DNA of 64,000 nucleotides, taken from contig NZ_LQZT01000004.1 in NCBI RefSeq assembly GCF_001703635.1, positions 65,465 to 129,464 of the forward strand, in the 5' to 3' direction. The DNA is from Parahoeflea olei. GTDB taxonomy: Bacteria > Pseudomonadota > Alphaproteobacteria > Rhizobiales > Rhizobiaceae. Positions 11,061-20,880 of this stretch are shown one piece after another (the stretch's first letter is position 1; the number at the start of each line of letters is the position of its first letter). The position numbers and the translations under genes were made by a program. The notes under the pieces were generated by a model, which saw nothing but the letters and a program-made list of their open reading frames with translations, was not told where the DNA came from and made no database searches.

Positions 11061-11393
11061 CTATTTCCTGGTCCGCAGCGCCGCCTCCCAGGCAAACCGG
11101 ACCCAGCGCGCCATCTCGACGGCATCGTCGAGCGCCGCATCGGGGATCGACCAATAGGGCATCGCCACCGGACGCGCGCGTGCCTTGCCCTCATAGACCC
11201 ACTGGCCCGCCCCCGCCTCGCGAAAGACCGGCGCGCTCTCGGCATCCGCCTTGAGCAGGATGTCGCCTCCCACCTCCAGCGCCAGGATCACGCCCTCGTG
11301 GTAGATCCCCTTGCCGCCGAACATGCGCTTGATCGTCACCTCGCCGAGACTGTCGAACATCTCGCAGATCGCCTCGTTGTCCATCGGCTCCAC
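11061..11393 (-). CDS. TfoX N-terminal domain protein
   Basis: The 110-residue protein consists of one TfoX_N domain, recognised by the segments IKRMFGGKGIY and LKADAESAPVF and the C-terminal PYWSIPDAALDD. In enterobacteria and Vibrio, TfoX/Sxy proteins promote competence gene expression. Stand-alone N-terminal-domain proteins like this one are widespread in alphaproteobacteria and their function is not known, so a competence role should not be assumed. The start could be ATG 11393 or the in-frame ATG three codons later. It lies about 100 bp from the divergent DUF2256 gene. Confidence 0.85.
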   Translation of the reverse strand: MEPMDNEAICEMFDSLGEVTIKRMFGGKGIYHEGVILALEVGGDILLKADAESAPVFREAGAGQWVYEGKARARPVAMPYWSIPDAALDDAVEMARWVRFAWEAALRTRK

Positions 11394-11491
11394 CTTTCCC
11401 GCCCTGTCGCCGCACCCACGGCAAGATCAACTTCTGCTGCCCATCGTCGACGGCGCCTTGCCGCTGAGCCGCCCCGCGCCATATCCCGCCC

Positions 11492-11653
11492 ATGCCCAAG
11501 CGCCTAGGCAAATCCGATCTTCCGCAAAAACCCTGCGCCTACTGCGGCCGGCCGTTTTCCTGGCGGCGCAAATGGGCCGCAGTCTGGACCGAGGTCCGCT
11601 ACTGTTCGGACCGCTGCCGGACGGAGGCGCGCCGCAAACGCCCGCCTGCATGA
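11492..11653 (+). CDS. DUF2256 zinc-ribbon-like small protein
   Basis: A 53-codon gene reading MPKRLGKSDLPQK at its start. Two cysteine pairs, KPCAYCGRPF and VRYCSDRCR, flank a Trp/Arg/Lys-rich core (WRRKW..VW), which is the DUF2256 signature. Four cysteines in a CxxC...CxxxC layout suggest a small zinc-binding protein. The function is unknown. It is convergent with the long molybdopterin-binding gene, which ends 6 bp away on the other strand. Confidence 0.85.
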   Translation: MPKRLGKSDLPQKPCAYCGRPFSWRRKWAAVWTEVRYCSDRCRTEARRKRPPA

Positions 11654-11659
11654 ACCGGG

Positions 11660-13291
11660 TCAGGTGATTTCCGTCGCGCCACCGGCGCGCCGCACGGCTT
11701 CGGGCGTATCAACGTCGAGCCGGGCGGCCGGGCCGATCTCGACATCGACCACCGACCAGGCGCCGCTTTCGATCAGTGCGCGTGCGCCGACATCGCCCGA
11801 CAGCTGCATTGCCTCGGCAAAGGCCGCACGCGGCAGGATCACCGGATTGCCGCGCCGCGCGCCATCGCAGGCCCTGACGATTGCCTGCCCGCCATGGCTT
11901 GAAAAGCGTTCGATCAAGGCATCGAGATGGGACGCCTCGATCGCCGGCATGTCGCCGAGCAGCACCAGCGCGCCCGCCATGCGCCCGTCGAGCGCCGCAA
12001 GCCCGCAGCGCAGCGACGTCGCCATGCCGGCGGCATAATCTGGGTTGGAGACCAGCTCGACATCGAGGCCTTCAAGCTGGCGCGCGATATCCGCGCCGCG
12101 ATGGCCGGTCACCACGACGGTCCGGGTCGCCTGCGACGCGAGCGCGGTCTCGGCCATGCGGCGGATCAGCACCTCGCCGCCGAAGGTGGCGAGCAGCTTG
12201 TGGCCCGCGGCCTCGCCCATGCGGCTCGCGCGGCCGGCGGCAAGCAGCACCACGCCCACCTCCGTTTCGGCTCCCACCTTCACATCGCTCTCGCCCGCCT
12301 GGCGCGGATGCGGACGGGACGGGATTTCTTTCAGCAAGCCGCCCACGCCCATCCGCGAAATATCCTGCGAGGCCAGCTGCTGGCCTGTCAGCAGCCGGTG
12401 AAGCACCCAGTCGAAGCCATTGACCTTGGGGCTGCGCGCACAGCCCGGCGCGCCGATCACGGTCGCATCGCCGACCCTGCCCAGCACCAGAAGATTGCCC
12501 GGATCGACCGGCATGCCGACCCGCTCGACCATCCCGCCGGCGGCACGGATCGCGGCCGGGATCACGTCCGCCGGATCGATCACCGCGGAGGCGCCGAACA
12601 CCACGATCAGGTCCTCCCGGGCCGCCATGCGGGCGAGTTCGGCGCCCAGATCCGCTTCCGCGTGGGCCACGCGGGTCTCCTGCGACAGTTTCAGCCCGGT
12701 AAGCGCGAGCCGGCTGTCGAGCATTGCCCGCGTCTTGTCCATCACCGAGGCCTTGAGCCCGGGCAGCGTGGTCGCGATCAGGCCCACGCGCAGGCGCCGG
12801 AACGGCAGGATCCGCGCCATGGTTCGCGTCTCGATCGCCGCCTGTGCGCGCTTGAGCGAGGCACCGGGCACCGCGAGCGGTATGATCTTGATGGTGGCCA
12901 CCATTTCCCCGGGCTGAACCGGCGTCTGGTCGGCCAAACAGGCAAATGTGATGGCCGGATCGATGGCGTTGAAATGATCGACCAGCAGGCGTTCGGCACG
13001 GAACAGCCCGGCGCGCTCGGCATGCAGGTTGACCCGGCCGGTGGACGCATTGGCGGCGCGGATATGGGCGCCGCCGAAGGCCTGCGCCAGCGCTTCGGCC
13101 GCTGCGTCCTCGGCGACATCGCCCGGATCGAGGCGCGCCGCGATCACCTCGGTGACGCCGCCCTGCTCCAGCATCATCAGGTCGGAGGCTGTGAGCCTGT
13201 GCCCCTTCTTCAGTTTCAGCGTGCCCAGAGCGAGCGAATGCGCGAGCAGCGCATCTTCGGCATCGGCGATGGCGACCGGGCCGAACCGCAT
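11660..13291 (-). CDS. molybdopterin-binding domain fused to a MobA/MocA-like nucleotidyltransferase
   Basis: The 543-residue two-domain protein has an N-terminal MoeA/MoCF-like molybdopterin-binding half (about residues 1-330) with the segments VVFGASAVIDPADVIP and IGAPGCARSPK. The C-terminal half (about 345-543) is a MobA/MocA-like nucleotidyltransferase with the nucleotide loop LLAAGRASRMG, the metal-binding LLGDMP and the NPVILP segment. MocA-type enzymes attach CMP to the molybdenum cofactor to form the MCD cofactor of xanthine-dehydrogenase/CO-dehydrogenase enzymes. It is the last gene of a leftward operon with two XdhC genes, CoxE and CoxD homologues, supporting a role in finishing the cofactor of a molybdenum hydroxylase. 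Confidence 0.88.
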   Translation of the reverse strand: MRFGPVAIADAEDALLAHSLALGTLKLKKGHRLTASDLMMLEQGGVTEVIAARLDPGDVAEDAAAEALAQAFGGAHIRAANASTGRVNLHAERAGLFRAERLLVDHFNAIDPAITFACLADQTPVQPGEMVATIKIIPLAVPGASLKRAQAAIETRTMARILPFRRLRVGLIATTLPGLKASVMDKTRAMLDSRLALTGLKLSQETRVAHAEADLGAELARMAAREDLIVVFGASAVIDPADVIPAAIRAAGGMVERVGMPVDPGNLLVLGRVGDATVIGAPGCARSPKVNGFDWVLHRLLTGQQLASQDISRMGVGGLLKEIPSRPHPRQAGESDVKVGAETEVGVVLLAAGRASRMGEAAGHKLLATFGGEVLIRRMAETALASQATRTVVVTGHRGADIARQLEGLDVELVSNPDYAAGMATSLRCGLAALDGRMAGALVLLGDMPAIEASHLDALIERFSSHGGQAIVRACDGARRGNPVILPRAAFAEAMQLSGDVGARALIESGAWSVVDVEIGPAARLDVDTPEAVRRAGGATEIT

Positions 13292-13294
13292 GGC

Positions 13295-13995
13295 CTAGGC
13301 CCCCGCGGCGTCGGCGGGCTTGCGCAAGGCGGCCACCGCCTGCGCCAGGATCGCCACCGCGATCTCCTGCGGGCTCTGCGCGCCGATATCGAGCCCGATC
13401 GGCGCCGCGATCCTGCCGATCTGCTCCGCGGAAAGCCCCGCTTCCGTCAGGCGCTCCACGCGCCTGGCGTGGGTCTTGCGCGAGCCGAGCGCGCCGACAT
13501 AGAAGGCGCCGGCTTTCAGCGCCGAAACAAGCGGCCAGTCGTCGATCTTCGGGTCATGGGTCACGGCCACCAGCGCCGTATAGGCGTCGATCGGCCGATC
13601 CGCCAAGGCTTCCTCCGGCCATTCCGCGCGCAGATCGATGCCGGCAAACCGCTCTTCGGTGGCAAAGGCCGTGCGCGGATCGATCAGCCGGACATCGAAG
13701 CCGGTCATCGCCGCCATCGGCGCCAGCGCCTGGGAAATATGCACCGCGCCAATGATGACCATGCGCGGCGCGGGCAGATGCACATTGAGAAACAGCCGGC
13801 TTTCGCCGGCCTCCACCACCCCGGATTTGCCGGTGACGAATGCCTTGGCGACCGCCTCGGCAAGCACCGGGTCAGATGGCGCGACGTCGCCCTTCATCAC
13901 CAGACGGCCTTCGCCGGTGGCGAGATCGGTGACGAGAACGGCGGCCTGCCGGTTGCGCCGCGCGGCGTTCAGGCCCTTGAGCAGCTCCGCATCCA

Positions 13996-13996
<1 letters not shown>
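13295..13996 (-). CDS. XdhC/CoxF family protein, Rossmann (C-terminal type) domain
   Basis: XdhC proteins bind molybdenum cofactor and help sulfurate it before insertion into xanthine-dehydrogenase-family enzymes. The 233-residue protein carries the Rossmann-like XdhC_C domain: MVIIGAVHISQALAPMA, the segment VAVTHDPKID, and YVGALGSRKTHARR. Here the XdhC function is split over two genes. This one begins at the overlapping TGATG with the N-terminal-domain gene upstream, so the two are translationally coupled. It ends 3 bp before the molybdopterin-binding gene. Confidence 0.88.
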
Positions 13997-14349
<353 letters not shown>

Positions 14350-14423
14350 GCCTGCCTCCAACTCCCTTAATGCGAGTATGGTCGCGGCTCCGCGACGAAT
14401 TCAAGACACAACCGCAGCTTCGT

Positions 14424-15650
14424 TCAAAGATACCTGCGCGGATCGGCGCCGGCGGCATTGCGCGCGCCGAGCGCGGCCACCAGGTCGGCCATCGCCGCGA
14501 TGTTGTGGACGGCGCGGAACTCATCGACATGGGCGAGCATGGTGCGCACGCCCCGCGCGCGCGCCTCGAAGCCGTCGAACCGCAGCAGCGGGTTGAGCCA
14601 GATCAGCCGCCGGCAGGAGCGGTGCAGCCGGTCCATCTCCGCGTCGAGCTCGTCGATCGAATCGCGCTCAAGCCCGTCGGTGATCAGGATCACCACCGCT
14701 CCCTGACCCAGCACCCGGCGCGACCAGTGCCGGTTGAACAGTTTCAGCGCCGCGCCGATGCGGGTGCCGCCCGACCAGTCCTTCACCGCGCCGGCGCACT
14801 GGTCGACCGCCTCGTCGGGGTCCTTGTGGCGCATCTGCCGGGTGATGTTGGTGAGCCGCGTGCCGAACAGGAAGGTGTGCACGCCGCGCCGGGTCTCGCT
14901 GATCACATGCATGAAATGCAGGAAGACGCGCGTATACTGGCTCATCGAGCCGGAAATGTCGGCGATGATCACCAGCGGCGGCTGCACCTCGCGGCGCGTG
15001 CGGAAGCGCGGCAGGATCAGGTCTCCGCCGGTGCGCATGGCCGCCCGCATGGTGGCGCGTGGATCGATCCGCCGGGCCGAATTCGACGGCCGATAGCGCC
15101 GCGTCTTGACGCGATCGAACGGCAGCGACAGCGCGGCGATCGCCCGCTTGGCCTGATCCAGTTCCGCGGCCGTCATCTGCGCGAAATCCTGCGCGCGCAG
15201 CACCTCGTTGCCCGACGCCGTTTCGCGCGCGTCGACGTCGATCATCGGCTTGTCCTCGGGCGGGCGCGCCTTCTCGTGGCCTTCGAACAGCGCCTGGCTC
15301 ACACGGGTCTCGCCGGCTTTCAGCTTCTCGCGTTGCTTGTTCTCCATCGCCACCGGCGAGAACATGGCGATCATCTTCTCGATCAGGTCGCGCGTGCGCC
15401 AGAACAGCCGGAACGCCTGGTCGAACACCTGGTGGTCCTCGCGCCGTTTCACGAAGACCGAATGCAGAACCCAGTAGAATTCCTCGCGGCTGCCGATCCC
15501 GGCGACCTGAACCGCCTCCACCGCGTCGCGCACCGCCGCCGGCCCGACCTTCATGCCGGCCTTGCGCAGCACACGGGCGAAATAGACGATGTTGTCGACG
15601 ATGCGCCCGTCGCCGTCGCGGAAGACGATGGCGTTGCCGGCCTCCGCCAT
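14424..15650 (-). CDS. VWA domain protein, CoxE family
   Basis: CoxE works with the AAA ATPase CoxD in activating the molybdenum site of CO dehydrogenase and related hydroxylases. The 408-residue protein has an alpha-helical N-terminal part and a C-terminal von Willebrand A domain with a complete MIDAS motif DISGSMS at residues 231-237, plus the downstream TDGLERD segment. The start ATG at 15650 shares its A with the stop of the MoxR/CoxD gene. Such tight coupling is typical of MoxR-VWA pairs. Confidence 0.88.
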   Translation of the reverse strand: MAEAGNAIVFRDGDGRIVDNIVYFARVLRKAGMKVGPAAVRDAVEAVQVAGIGSREEFYWVLHSVFVKRREDHQVFDQAFRLFWRTRDLIEKMIAMFSPVAMENKQREKLKAGETRVSQALFEGHEKARPPEDKPMIDVDARETASGNEVLRAQDFAQMTAAELDQAKRAIAALSLPFDRVKTRRYRPSNSARRIDPRATMRAAMRTGGDLILPRFRTRREVQPPLVIIADISGSMSQYTRVFLHFMHVISETRRGVHTFLFGTRLTNITRQMRHKDPDEAVDQCAGAVKDWSGGTRIGAALKLFNRHWSRRVLGQGAVVILITDGLERDSIDELDAEMDRLHRSCRRLIWLNPLLRFDGFEARARGVRTMLAHVDEFRAVHNIAAMADLVAALGARNAAGADPRRYL

Positions 15651-16576
15651 CACAGCGCCCGGGCCAGCTCGGCCTTCACGTCCGCAAGCACTTCGCGCCC
15701 CGCCCCGCCCTCGATCCGGGCGATGTCGTCCTGGTACTTGAGCAGCGTGCCCAATGTGTCGGACACGGTCTCGGGATCGAGCGCCAGCCGGTCGAGTTCG
15801 GTGAGTGCCGTGGCCCAGTCGATGGTCTCGGCCACGCCCGGGCTCTTGAACAGGTCCATTTGCCTCAGCTTCTGCACGAAGGCCACCACCTGTCGCGACA
15901 GCTCCTCATGGCAGCCGGGCACCTTGAGCCGGATGATCTCGAGCTCCACCTCGGCGCTCGGATAATCGACCCAGTGATAGAGACACCGGCGCTTGAGCGC
16001 GTCATGGATCTCGCGGGTGCGGTTGGTGGTGATGATGACGATCGGCGGTTCCTGCGCGACGATCGTGCCGAGTTCGGGAATGGTGACCTGGTAATCCGAC
16101 AGGATCTCCAGCAGGAACGCCTCGAAGGCCTCGTCGGTGCGGTCGAGCTCGTCGATCAGGAACACCGGCGCGCGGCCGCCGGAGCCGTCGAGCGCCTGCA
16201 GCACCGGACGCCGGATCAGGTGCCGTTCGGAGAAGATCGAGCGCTCGATCGCCGAGCGGTCGTCCTCGCCGGTGGCTTCGGCAAGCCGGATCTCCAGCAT
16301 TTGCGCGGGATAGTTCCACTCGTAGACGGCCGAGGAGACGTCGAGCCCCTCATAACACTGCAGCCGGATCAGCGGGCGGTCGAGCGCCTTGGCGAGCACC
16401 TTGGCGATCTCGGTCTTGCCGACGCCCGCCTCGCCCTCGAGGAACAACGGCCGCTGCATCCTGAGTGCCAGGAACAGCACGGTCGCGAGCGCACGGCCGG
16501 CGACATAATCCTGGCCCGCCAGCATGTCGAGCGTCTCTTCAATGGAAGTCGGCAGCGGATTGGTAATCGACATCAT
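15650..16576 (-). CDS. MoxR/CoxD-type AAA ATPase
   Basis: A 308-residue AAA+ ATPase with Walker A GEAGVGKT (48-55), Walker B VFLIDELDR, and sensor-1 IITTNRTREIHDALKRR, all in the form found in CoxD-type MoxR proteins. Together with the VWA protein it likely forms a chaperone that remodels a metalloenzyme during cofactor assembly. It is the first gene of the CoxD-CoxE-XdhC(N)-XdhC(C)-MoCF/MobA-like operon. An ATG at 16573 is an equally good start. Confidence 0.88.
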   Translation of the reverse strand: MMSITNPLPTSIEETLDMLAGQDYVAGRALATVLFLALRMQRPLFLEGEAGVGKTEIAKVLAKALDRPLIRLQCYEGLDVSSAVYEWNYPAQMLEIRLAEATGEDDRSAIERSIFSERHLIRRPVLQALDGSGGRAPVFLIDELDRTDEAFEAFLLEILSDYQVTIPELGTIVAQEPPIVIITTNRTREIHDALKRRCLYHWVDYPSAEVELEIIRLKVPGCHEELSRQVVAFVQKLRQMDLFKSPGVAETIDWATALTELDRLALDPETVSDTLGTLLKYQDDIARIEGGAGREVLADVKAELARAL

Positions 16577-16607
16577 GGCTCCATCGGCGGTCGCATCCGC
16601 CTCAAGG

Positions 16608-17102
16608 CTAGATCGAATGGTAGGCGCGGTCCATATACAAAAGCGGCGGCGCGGTCTCGCCGAGCCGCAGTCCCACCACCTCGCCGATCAGGATCGTGTG
16701 GGTGGCCACCGGCTTGGCCTCGATCAGCCGGCAGTCGAACACCACGCGCGCGTCCACGAGCGTCGGCGCCCCGGTGGTGATCGTGTCCCATTCGGCAAGC
16801 GCGAAGCGGGCGTCGACATCGAGATGGTCGACCCCGGAAAACGCCACCGCCAGCGGTTCATGGGCGCGCTTGAGCGTATTGAGCGCGAACACGCCGGCCT
16901 GCGTGAAGATCTCGTTGAGCGGATTGGAATGGTTGAGACACACCAGCAGCGTGCCGGGATTGTCGGAGACCGAGCAAGCAGCCGTCACGGTCACACCGCG
17001 CCGCACGCCCTCATGCGCGGTCGTGCAAAGCTGCACATGACCGGCATAGCGCGCCATCGCATCGCGATAGTCCCTGGAATCGATGGTCTGCCGTTTCAAC
17101 AC
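16608..17102 (-). CDS. flavin reductase family protein (RutF/HpaC-like)
   Basis: The 164-residue protein is a flavin-reductase-like FMN-binding domain. It has the segments GVTVTAACSVSDNPGTLLVCL, FALNTL and the C-terminal IGEVVGLRLG. Such proteins supply reduced FMN to a partner monooxygenase using NAD(P)H. No monooxygenase gene is beside it here, so the partner is unknown. The start is GTG 17102, with GAGG upstream on the minus strand. It precedes the CoxD-type gene by about 30 bp and may be cotranscribed with that operon. Confidence 0.83.
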   Translation of the reverse strand: MLKRQTIDSRDYRDAMARYAGHVQLCTTAHEGVRRGVTVTAACSVSDNPGTLLVCLNHSNPLNEIFTQAGVFALNTLKRAHEPLAVAFSGVDHLDVDARFALAEWDTITTGAPTLVDARVVFDCRLIEAKPVATHTILIGEVVGLRLGETAPPLLYMDRAYHSI

Positions 17103-17255
17103 GCCCTGGCCTCACCCTACGCACTCATATCGGGTCATACATAAAGACTGGCGCCGAATTTGAAACCCGCGGCCACGACTTTTTGTCTTCCGCAACCGGC
17201 ACGCGGACCGGAGCGGCCCGGAATTCGGTTGGTATTTCAAACGCGGACGGGCTAA

Positions 17256-18389
17256 ATGTCGCGCATGATCTTGCGCGCCCTGCTTTGTCTTCCGGTTCTC
17301 GTCGCGGCCCTTGCGGCCGCCCCCTCGCCTGCGCGCGCAGACGCCCTTCACGTCGGCCTCGTCATCCCCCAATCCGGCCAGTTCAGGCTTCTGGGCGATC
17401 ATGTCCGCGAGGCCTTCCAGGTCTGGGACGCGGACAATCCCGGCGCATTCGGCGACATCGTTGAAGGCGACGACGGCTGCACCCCCGAATCGGGTGTCGA
17501 TGCGGCCGCGGCCATGATCGAGGCGGGCGTCGACATCGTGGTGGGTTTCCTGTGCACCGAAAGCCTCGCCGCAGCATTGCCGATCCTGTCGAACGAGAAG
17601 ATCCCGGTGATGACGCTCACGGTGCGCGCCGACATCATCGGCGAGGAAGCGGCACGGCTTGGCTGGAGCTTCTTCCGCCTGGCGCCGCGCGCCGGAAGCG
17701 AGGCGGAGATTGCCGCCGACGCGATCTACCGCTTCTGGGCGGACAAGCCCTTCGCCCTGATCGAGGACGGCGCGATTTCCGGCCGCGAGCTGGTCGAGGC
17801 GGTCCGCACGCGGCTCGAGGAGCGGTCGCTCAAGCCGAACTTCGTCGACAACTACCGCCCCGGCCAGGCCACCCAGCCAAGCCTGGTGCGACGGCTGAAG
17901 GCGGCTGGCGTCAGCCGCGTCTTCGTCGGCGGCGACCGCTCCGACCTCGCCGTGATCGCAGCGGAAGCCGAGCATCAGGGCGTCGCACTCAGCTTCATGG
18001 GCGGCGATGCGCTGCACGCGCCCGAGGGCGAACTGCCGCTTCCCGACGGCACCATGGCCGTGCTCGCATCCGGCGTGGTGCCGGGGCCGGAGGCCGAGGC
18101 GGCGCGCCAGGCCTTCGCAGCCCACGACATGATCGCCGAGGGACTGCGCATTCCCGCCTATGCGGCCGCCGAGATCATCGGCGCGGCCGCCAACCGGAGC
18201 GACTATGGGCAGACCAATCTCGTCGACCTGCTGACCGGCACCCCGTTTTCGACGGCGCTCGGTCCGGTCACCTTCGATGCCACCGGCGAGCGCCAGGAGC
18301 CGGGCTTCGTGCTTGCCATCCTTGAGGACGGAAAGTTCCGGCGCCTGAGCGTCGACGATGCCAGCCGACTGACCGGGGAATCCCAATGA
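17256..18389 (+). CDS. periplasmic substrate-binding protein, branched-chain amino acid (LivJ/K) type
   Basis: The 377-residue protein has a signal peptide (about residues 1-28, ending ARA) and a type I periplasmic-binding fold with the opening strand HVGLVIPQSGQFRLLG. Two cysteines (DDGCTPE and FLCTES) may form a disulfide. No permease or ATPase of an ABC transporter is encoded nearby, so it is an orphan binding protein. Its stop overlaps the start of the P1 peptidase by ATGA, suggesting a joint role in recognising and processing small peptides or amides, which is inference. Confidence 0.78.
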   Translation: MSRMILRALLCLPVLVAALAAAPSPARADALHVGLVIPQSGQFRLLGDHVREAFQVWDADNPGAFGDIVEGDDGCTPESGVDAAAAMIEAGVDIVVGFLCTESLAAALPILSNEKIPVMTLTVRADIIGEEAARLGWSFFRLAPRAGSEAEIAADAIYRFWADKPFALIEDGAISGRELVEAVRTRLEERSLKPNFVDNYRPGQATQPSLVRRLKAAGVSRVFVGGDRSDLAVIAAEAEHQGVALSFMGGDALHAPEGELPLPDGTMAVLASGVVPGPEAEAARQAFAAHDMIAEGLRIPAYAAAEIIGAAANRSDYGQTNLVDLLTGTPFSTALGPVTFDATGERQEPGFVLAILEDGKFRRLSVDDASRLTGESQ

Positions 18390-19420
18390 CCACTGCACAG
18401 CCAAGCCAGACGGGCCGGACCGGCGAGCGCAACCTGATCACCGATGTCGCCGGGCTGACCGTCGGCCATGCCTCGCACGAAGCCGTCAATTCCGGCACCA
18501 CCGCGATCCTGTGCGATCTGCCCGCCACCGCCGCCGTGCAGGTGCTCGGCGGAGCCCCCGGCACGCGCGAAACCGACCTGCTCGAGCCGCACAACACGGT
18601 CGAAAGCGTCAACGCCCTGGTGCTGTCCGGCGGATCAGCCTTCGGGCTCGACGCGGCGAGCGGCGTGCAGGCTTTTCTGCGCGAGCGGGGCCAGGGATTT
18701 CAGGTCGGCCCGCACCGCATTCCGATCGTGCCGGCGGCAATCCTGTTCGATCTCGTCAATGGCGGGGACAAGGACTGGGGCCGATACCCGCCCTATCGCG
18801 ATCTCGGCTACCAGGCCGCCGCCGCCGCGGCGCGTGACTTTTCCATCGGCACCGCCGGCGCGGGCACCGGCGCGCTGACGGCGACGTTCAAGGGCGGGCT
18901 TGGCTCGGCCTCGACCGTCGTCGCGGGAGAGCATGTGGTCGGCGCGCTGGTCGCCGCCAACCCGGTGGGCTCGGCCACGATCGGCGACACCCGCCATTTC
19001 TGGGCCGCGCCGTTCGAAATCGGCGACGAATTCGGTGGCCTCGGCCTGCCGGTCCCCTTCCCCGCCGATGCGGGCGACCTCCGGATCAAGTTCCGGGAGC
19101 GGACGCGCGCCGTCGCCAACACCACCATCGCCGTCATCGCCACGGATGCGGTTCTCTCCAAGGCCGAGGCCAAGCGCCTGGCGATCGCGGCCCATGCAGG
19201 CTTTGCGCGCGCGATCTGGCCGAGCCATACGCCATTCGACGGCGATCTGGTGTTCGCGCTGGCGACCGGCGCTTCGGGCCGCAGGCCTGCGCCGGAGGCC
19301 TTCCTGGATCTCTGCGCGGCGGCCGCCTCGACCATGTGCCGGGCCATCGCCCGCGGCGTGCATGCCGCCACGCCCGACCCGCGCGACCTGAAGCCCGCCT
19401 GGGGCCGCGACCAAGTTTGA
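18386..19420 (+). CDS. P1 (S58/DmpA-NylC-like) family peptidase
   Basis: The 344-residue protein has the features of this N-terminal-nucleophile hydrolase family: ITDVAGLTVGHA near the start, NALVLSGGSAFGLDAA at about residues 75-90, and the glycine-rich self-processing region GTAGAGTGAL followed by FKGGLGSAS. Family members are aminopeptidases, amidases or oligomer hydrolases activated by internal self-cleavage. The exact cleavage residue cannot be fixed by eye. No signal peptide is visible, so it is probably cytoplasmic. It overlaps the upstream binding-protein gene by 4 bp. Confidence 0.87.
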   Translation: MTTAQPSQTGRTGERNLITDVAGLTVGHASHEAVNSGTTAILCDLPATAAVQVLGGAPGTRETDLLEPHNTVESVNALVLSGGSAFGLDAASGVQAFLRERGQGFQVGPHRIPIVPAAILFDLVNGGDKDWGRYPPYRDLGYQAAAAAARDFSIGTAGAGTGALTATFKGGLGSASTVVAGEHVVGALVAANPVGSATIGDTRHFWAAPFEIGDEFGGLGLPVPFPADAGDLRIKFRERTRAVANTTIAVIATDAVLSKAEAKRLAIAAHAGFARAIWPSHTPFDGDLVFALATGASGRRPAPEAFLDLCAAAASTMCRAIARGVHAATPDPRDLKPAWGRDQV

Positions 19421-19473
19421 GCCCGATCCCGGTTGCCCGGCCCGCGGCGTGGTGATACCGGGTCGGGATCGCC

Positions 19474-20220
19474 ATGAAAGAAGTCCGAATGCCGATCGTC
19501 CGCCATCTTTTCCGCGCCCTTTGCGCCTCGCTCCTGCTTTCCGGACCGGCCCTCGCCGGCGAGGTTTCCGAGCTGCGCCCGATCGGCTTTTCCGCGGACG
19601 GCAAGGTGTTCGCCTTCGAGGAATTCGGCGTCCAGGACGGATCCGGCTTTCCCTTCGCCAACCGCTTCTACATCGACACCACCAGCGACACCTTCCTGCC
19701 CGGCTCACCCGTCGAGGTGATTCTCAAGGACGAGCAAAAGCATGTGGGCGATGCCCGCGCCGCAGCCAAGGCACAGGCGGCGGCGTTCGATACCGCTTAT
19801 GCGTTCGACGCCAATCCCGGTGTGATCGCCGCCTTCAACCCGCTCACGGAACTGGGGGCTGACGCAGGTCGCCTGAGCTACGCGTCGGTCACGCTCGGGC
19901 CGCAACCGTTCGGGACCTACGAACTGGCGCTCGAGGAGAAGCAGCTGCCGACGCAAAGGCCCTGCCGCTCCATGAACGGCAGCGCCGCGGGCTTCCACCT
20001 CGCCTTCACCCGCGTCAACGGCAAACCCGCCGGCATCACCCTGCACGACGACACCGTGATCCCGGAAAGCCGCGGCTGCCCGCTCGGCTACCGCATCGGC
20101 GGCGTCGTCACCCACATGTCCCCCGGCGCGATCACCCATGCCGTGCTGGTGCTGGTCTTCAGCCCCGGCTTCGAGGGCGAAAGCGCCCGCTGGACCGCCG
20201 TCACCCGTCGCCTTGAATGA
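19474..20220 (+). CDS. predicted exported DUF2259 protein
   Basis: The 248-residue product has a signal peptide (hydrophobic stretch LFRALCASLLLSGPALA) and the conserved DUF2259 opening ELRPIGFSADGKVFAFEEFGVQDGSG. Family members are secreted alphaproteobacterial proteins of unknown function. An internal ATG five codons on (MPIVRHLF) is an alternative start. Its stop overlaps the next gene by ATGA. Confidence 0.75.
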   Translation: MKEVRMPIVRHLFRALCASLLLSGPALAGEVSELRPIGFSADGKVFAFEEFGVQDGSGFPFANRFYIDTTSDTFLPGSPVEVILKDEQKHVGDARAAAKAQAAAFDTAYAFDANPGVIAAFNPLTELGADAGRLSYASVTLGPQPFGTYELALEEKQLPTQRPCRSMNGSAAGFHLAFTRVNGKPAGITLHDDTVIPESRGCPLGYRIGGVVTHMSPGAITHAVLVLVFSPGFEGESARWTAVTRRLE

Positions 20221-20801
20221 ACACGCCCATCAAACGGCACAAGGGACCGGCGCCCAGACCGGCCAACGACAACTCCGATTTTGCCGACCGGTTGCGGGCC
20301 GCGCGGCCGGGCTGGCGCGACGCCATTCTCGGCGCCATCGGCTGGGGTGCGGCGATGAGCCTGTCCGCGCAGCTCGCGCTGTGGCTGTCGATGGCCGCGC
20401 TCACCTCCCACTACTGGAGCCTGTCCGCGCTGGTGTTTGCCGGCGCGGCGCTCGCCTGGCCGCCAAGCCTGGCGCTGATCCGCTTCCTCGCCTTCGGCCG
20501 GTCGCGCGAGACCGCCTTCGCCGCCGCCTTCCTGTGCCTGAGCGTGCTGACCATCGGCATCACCGCCGCGATCTTCGCCATCATCTACCGCAACTTCTAT
20601 GCCCAGTGGCATGGCGAGCCGTTCACCAAGCTGTGGCTGCTGCAGCTCGCCTTCACCACCGCCTCCGCGCTCTACCAGTTCGCAGTGCTCGGCCTCAGGC
20701 TCTACCTGCCGCTCGGCCTGGCCTTCCTGTTCGGCGCCTCCTGGCTGCTGGCGCGCAGCCACAGGCAGGAGAAACTGCCGTCCAGACCCGTTGTCCCCTG
20801 A
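20217..20801 (+). CDS. unrecognised multi-spanning membrane protein
   Basis: A 194-residue protein with a basic N-terminus and about four hydrophobic segments (roughly residues 37-58, 64-86, 98-124 and 143-178). It is translationally coupled to the DUF2259 gene through ATGA, so the two may act together at the envelope. I do not recognise a family. Confidence 0.65.
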   Translation: MNTPIKRHKGPAPRPANDNSDFADRLRAARPGWRDAILGAIGWGAAMSLSAQLALWLSMAALTSHYWSLSALVFAGAALAWPPSLALIRFLAFGRSRETAFAAAFLCLSVLTIGITAAIFAIIYRNFYAQWHGEPFTKLWLLQLAFTTASALYQFAVLGLRLYLPLGLAFLFGASWLLARSHRQEKLPSRPVVP

Positions 20802-20880
20802 ACAACGCCGATCGTGCATTTGATTCCGCGGCAAAATGGACTAGACCGGCCGCACAGCCAACCAATTGACGGAACCCGAC

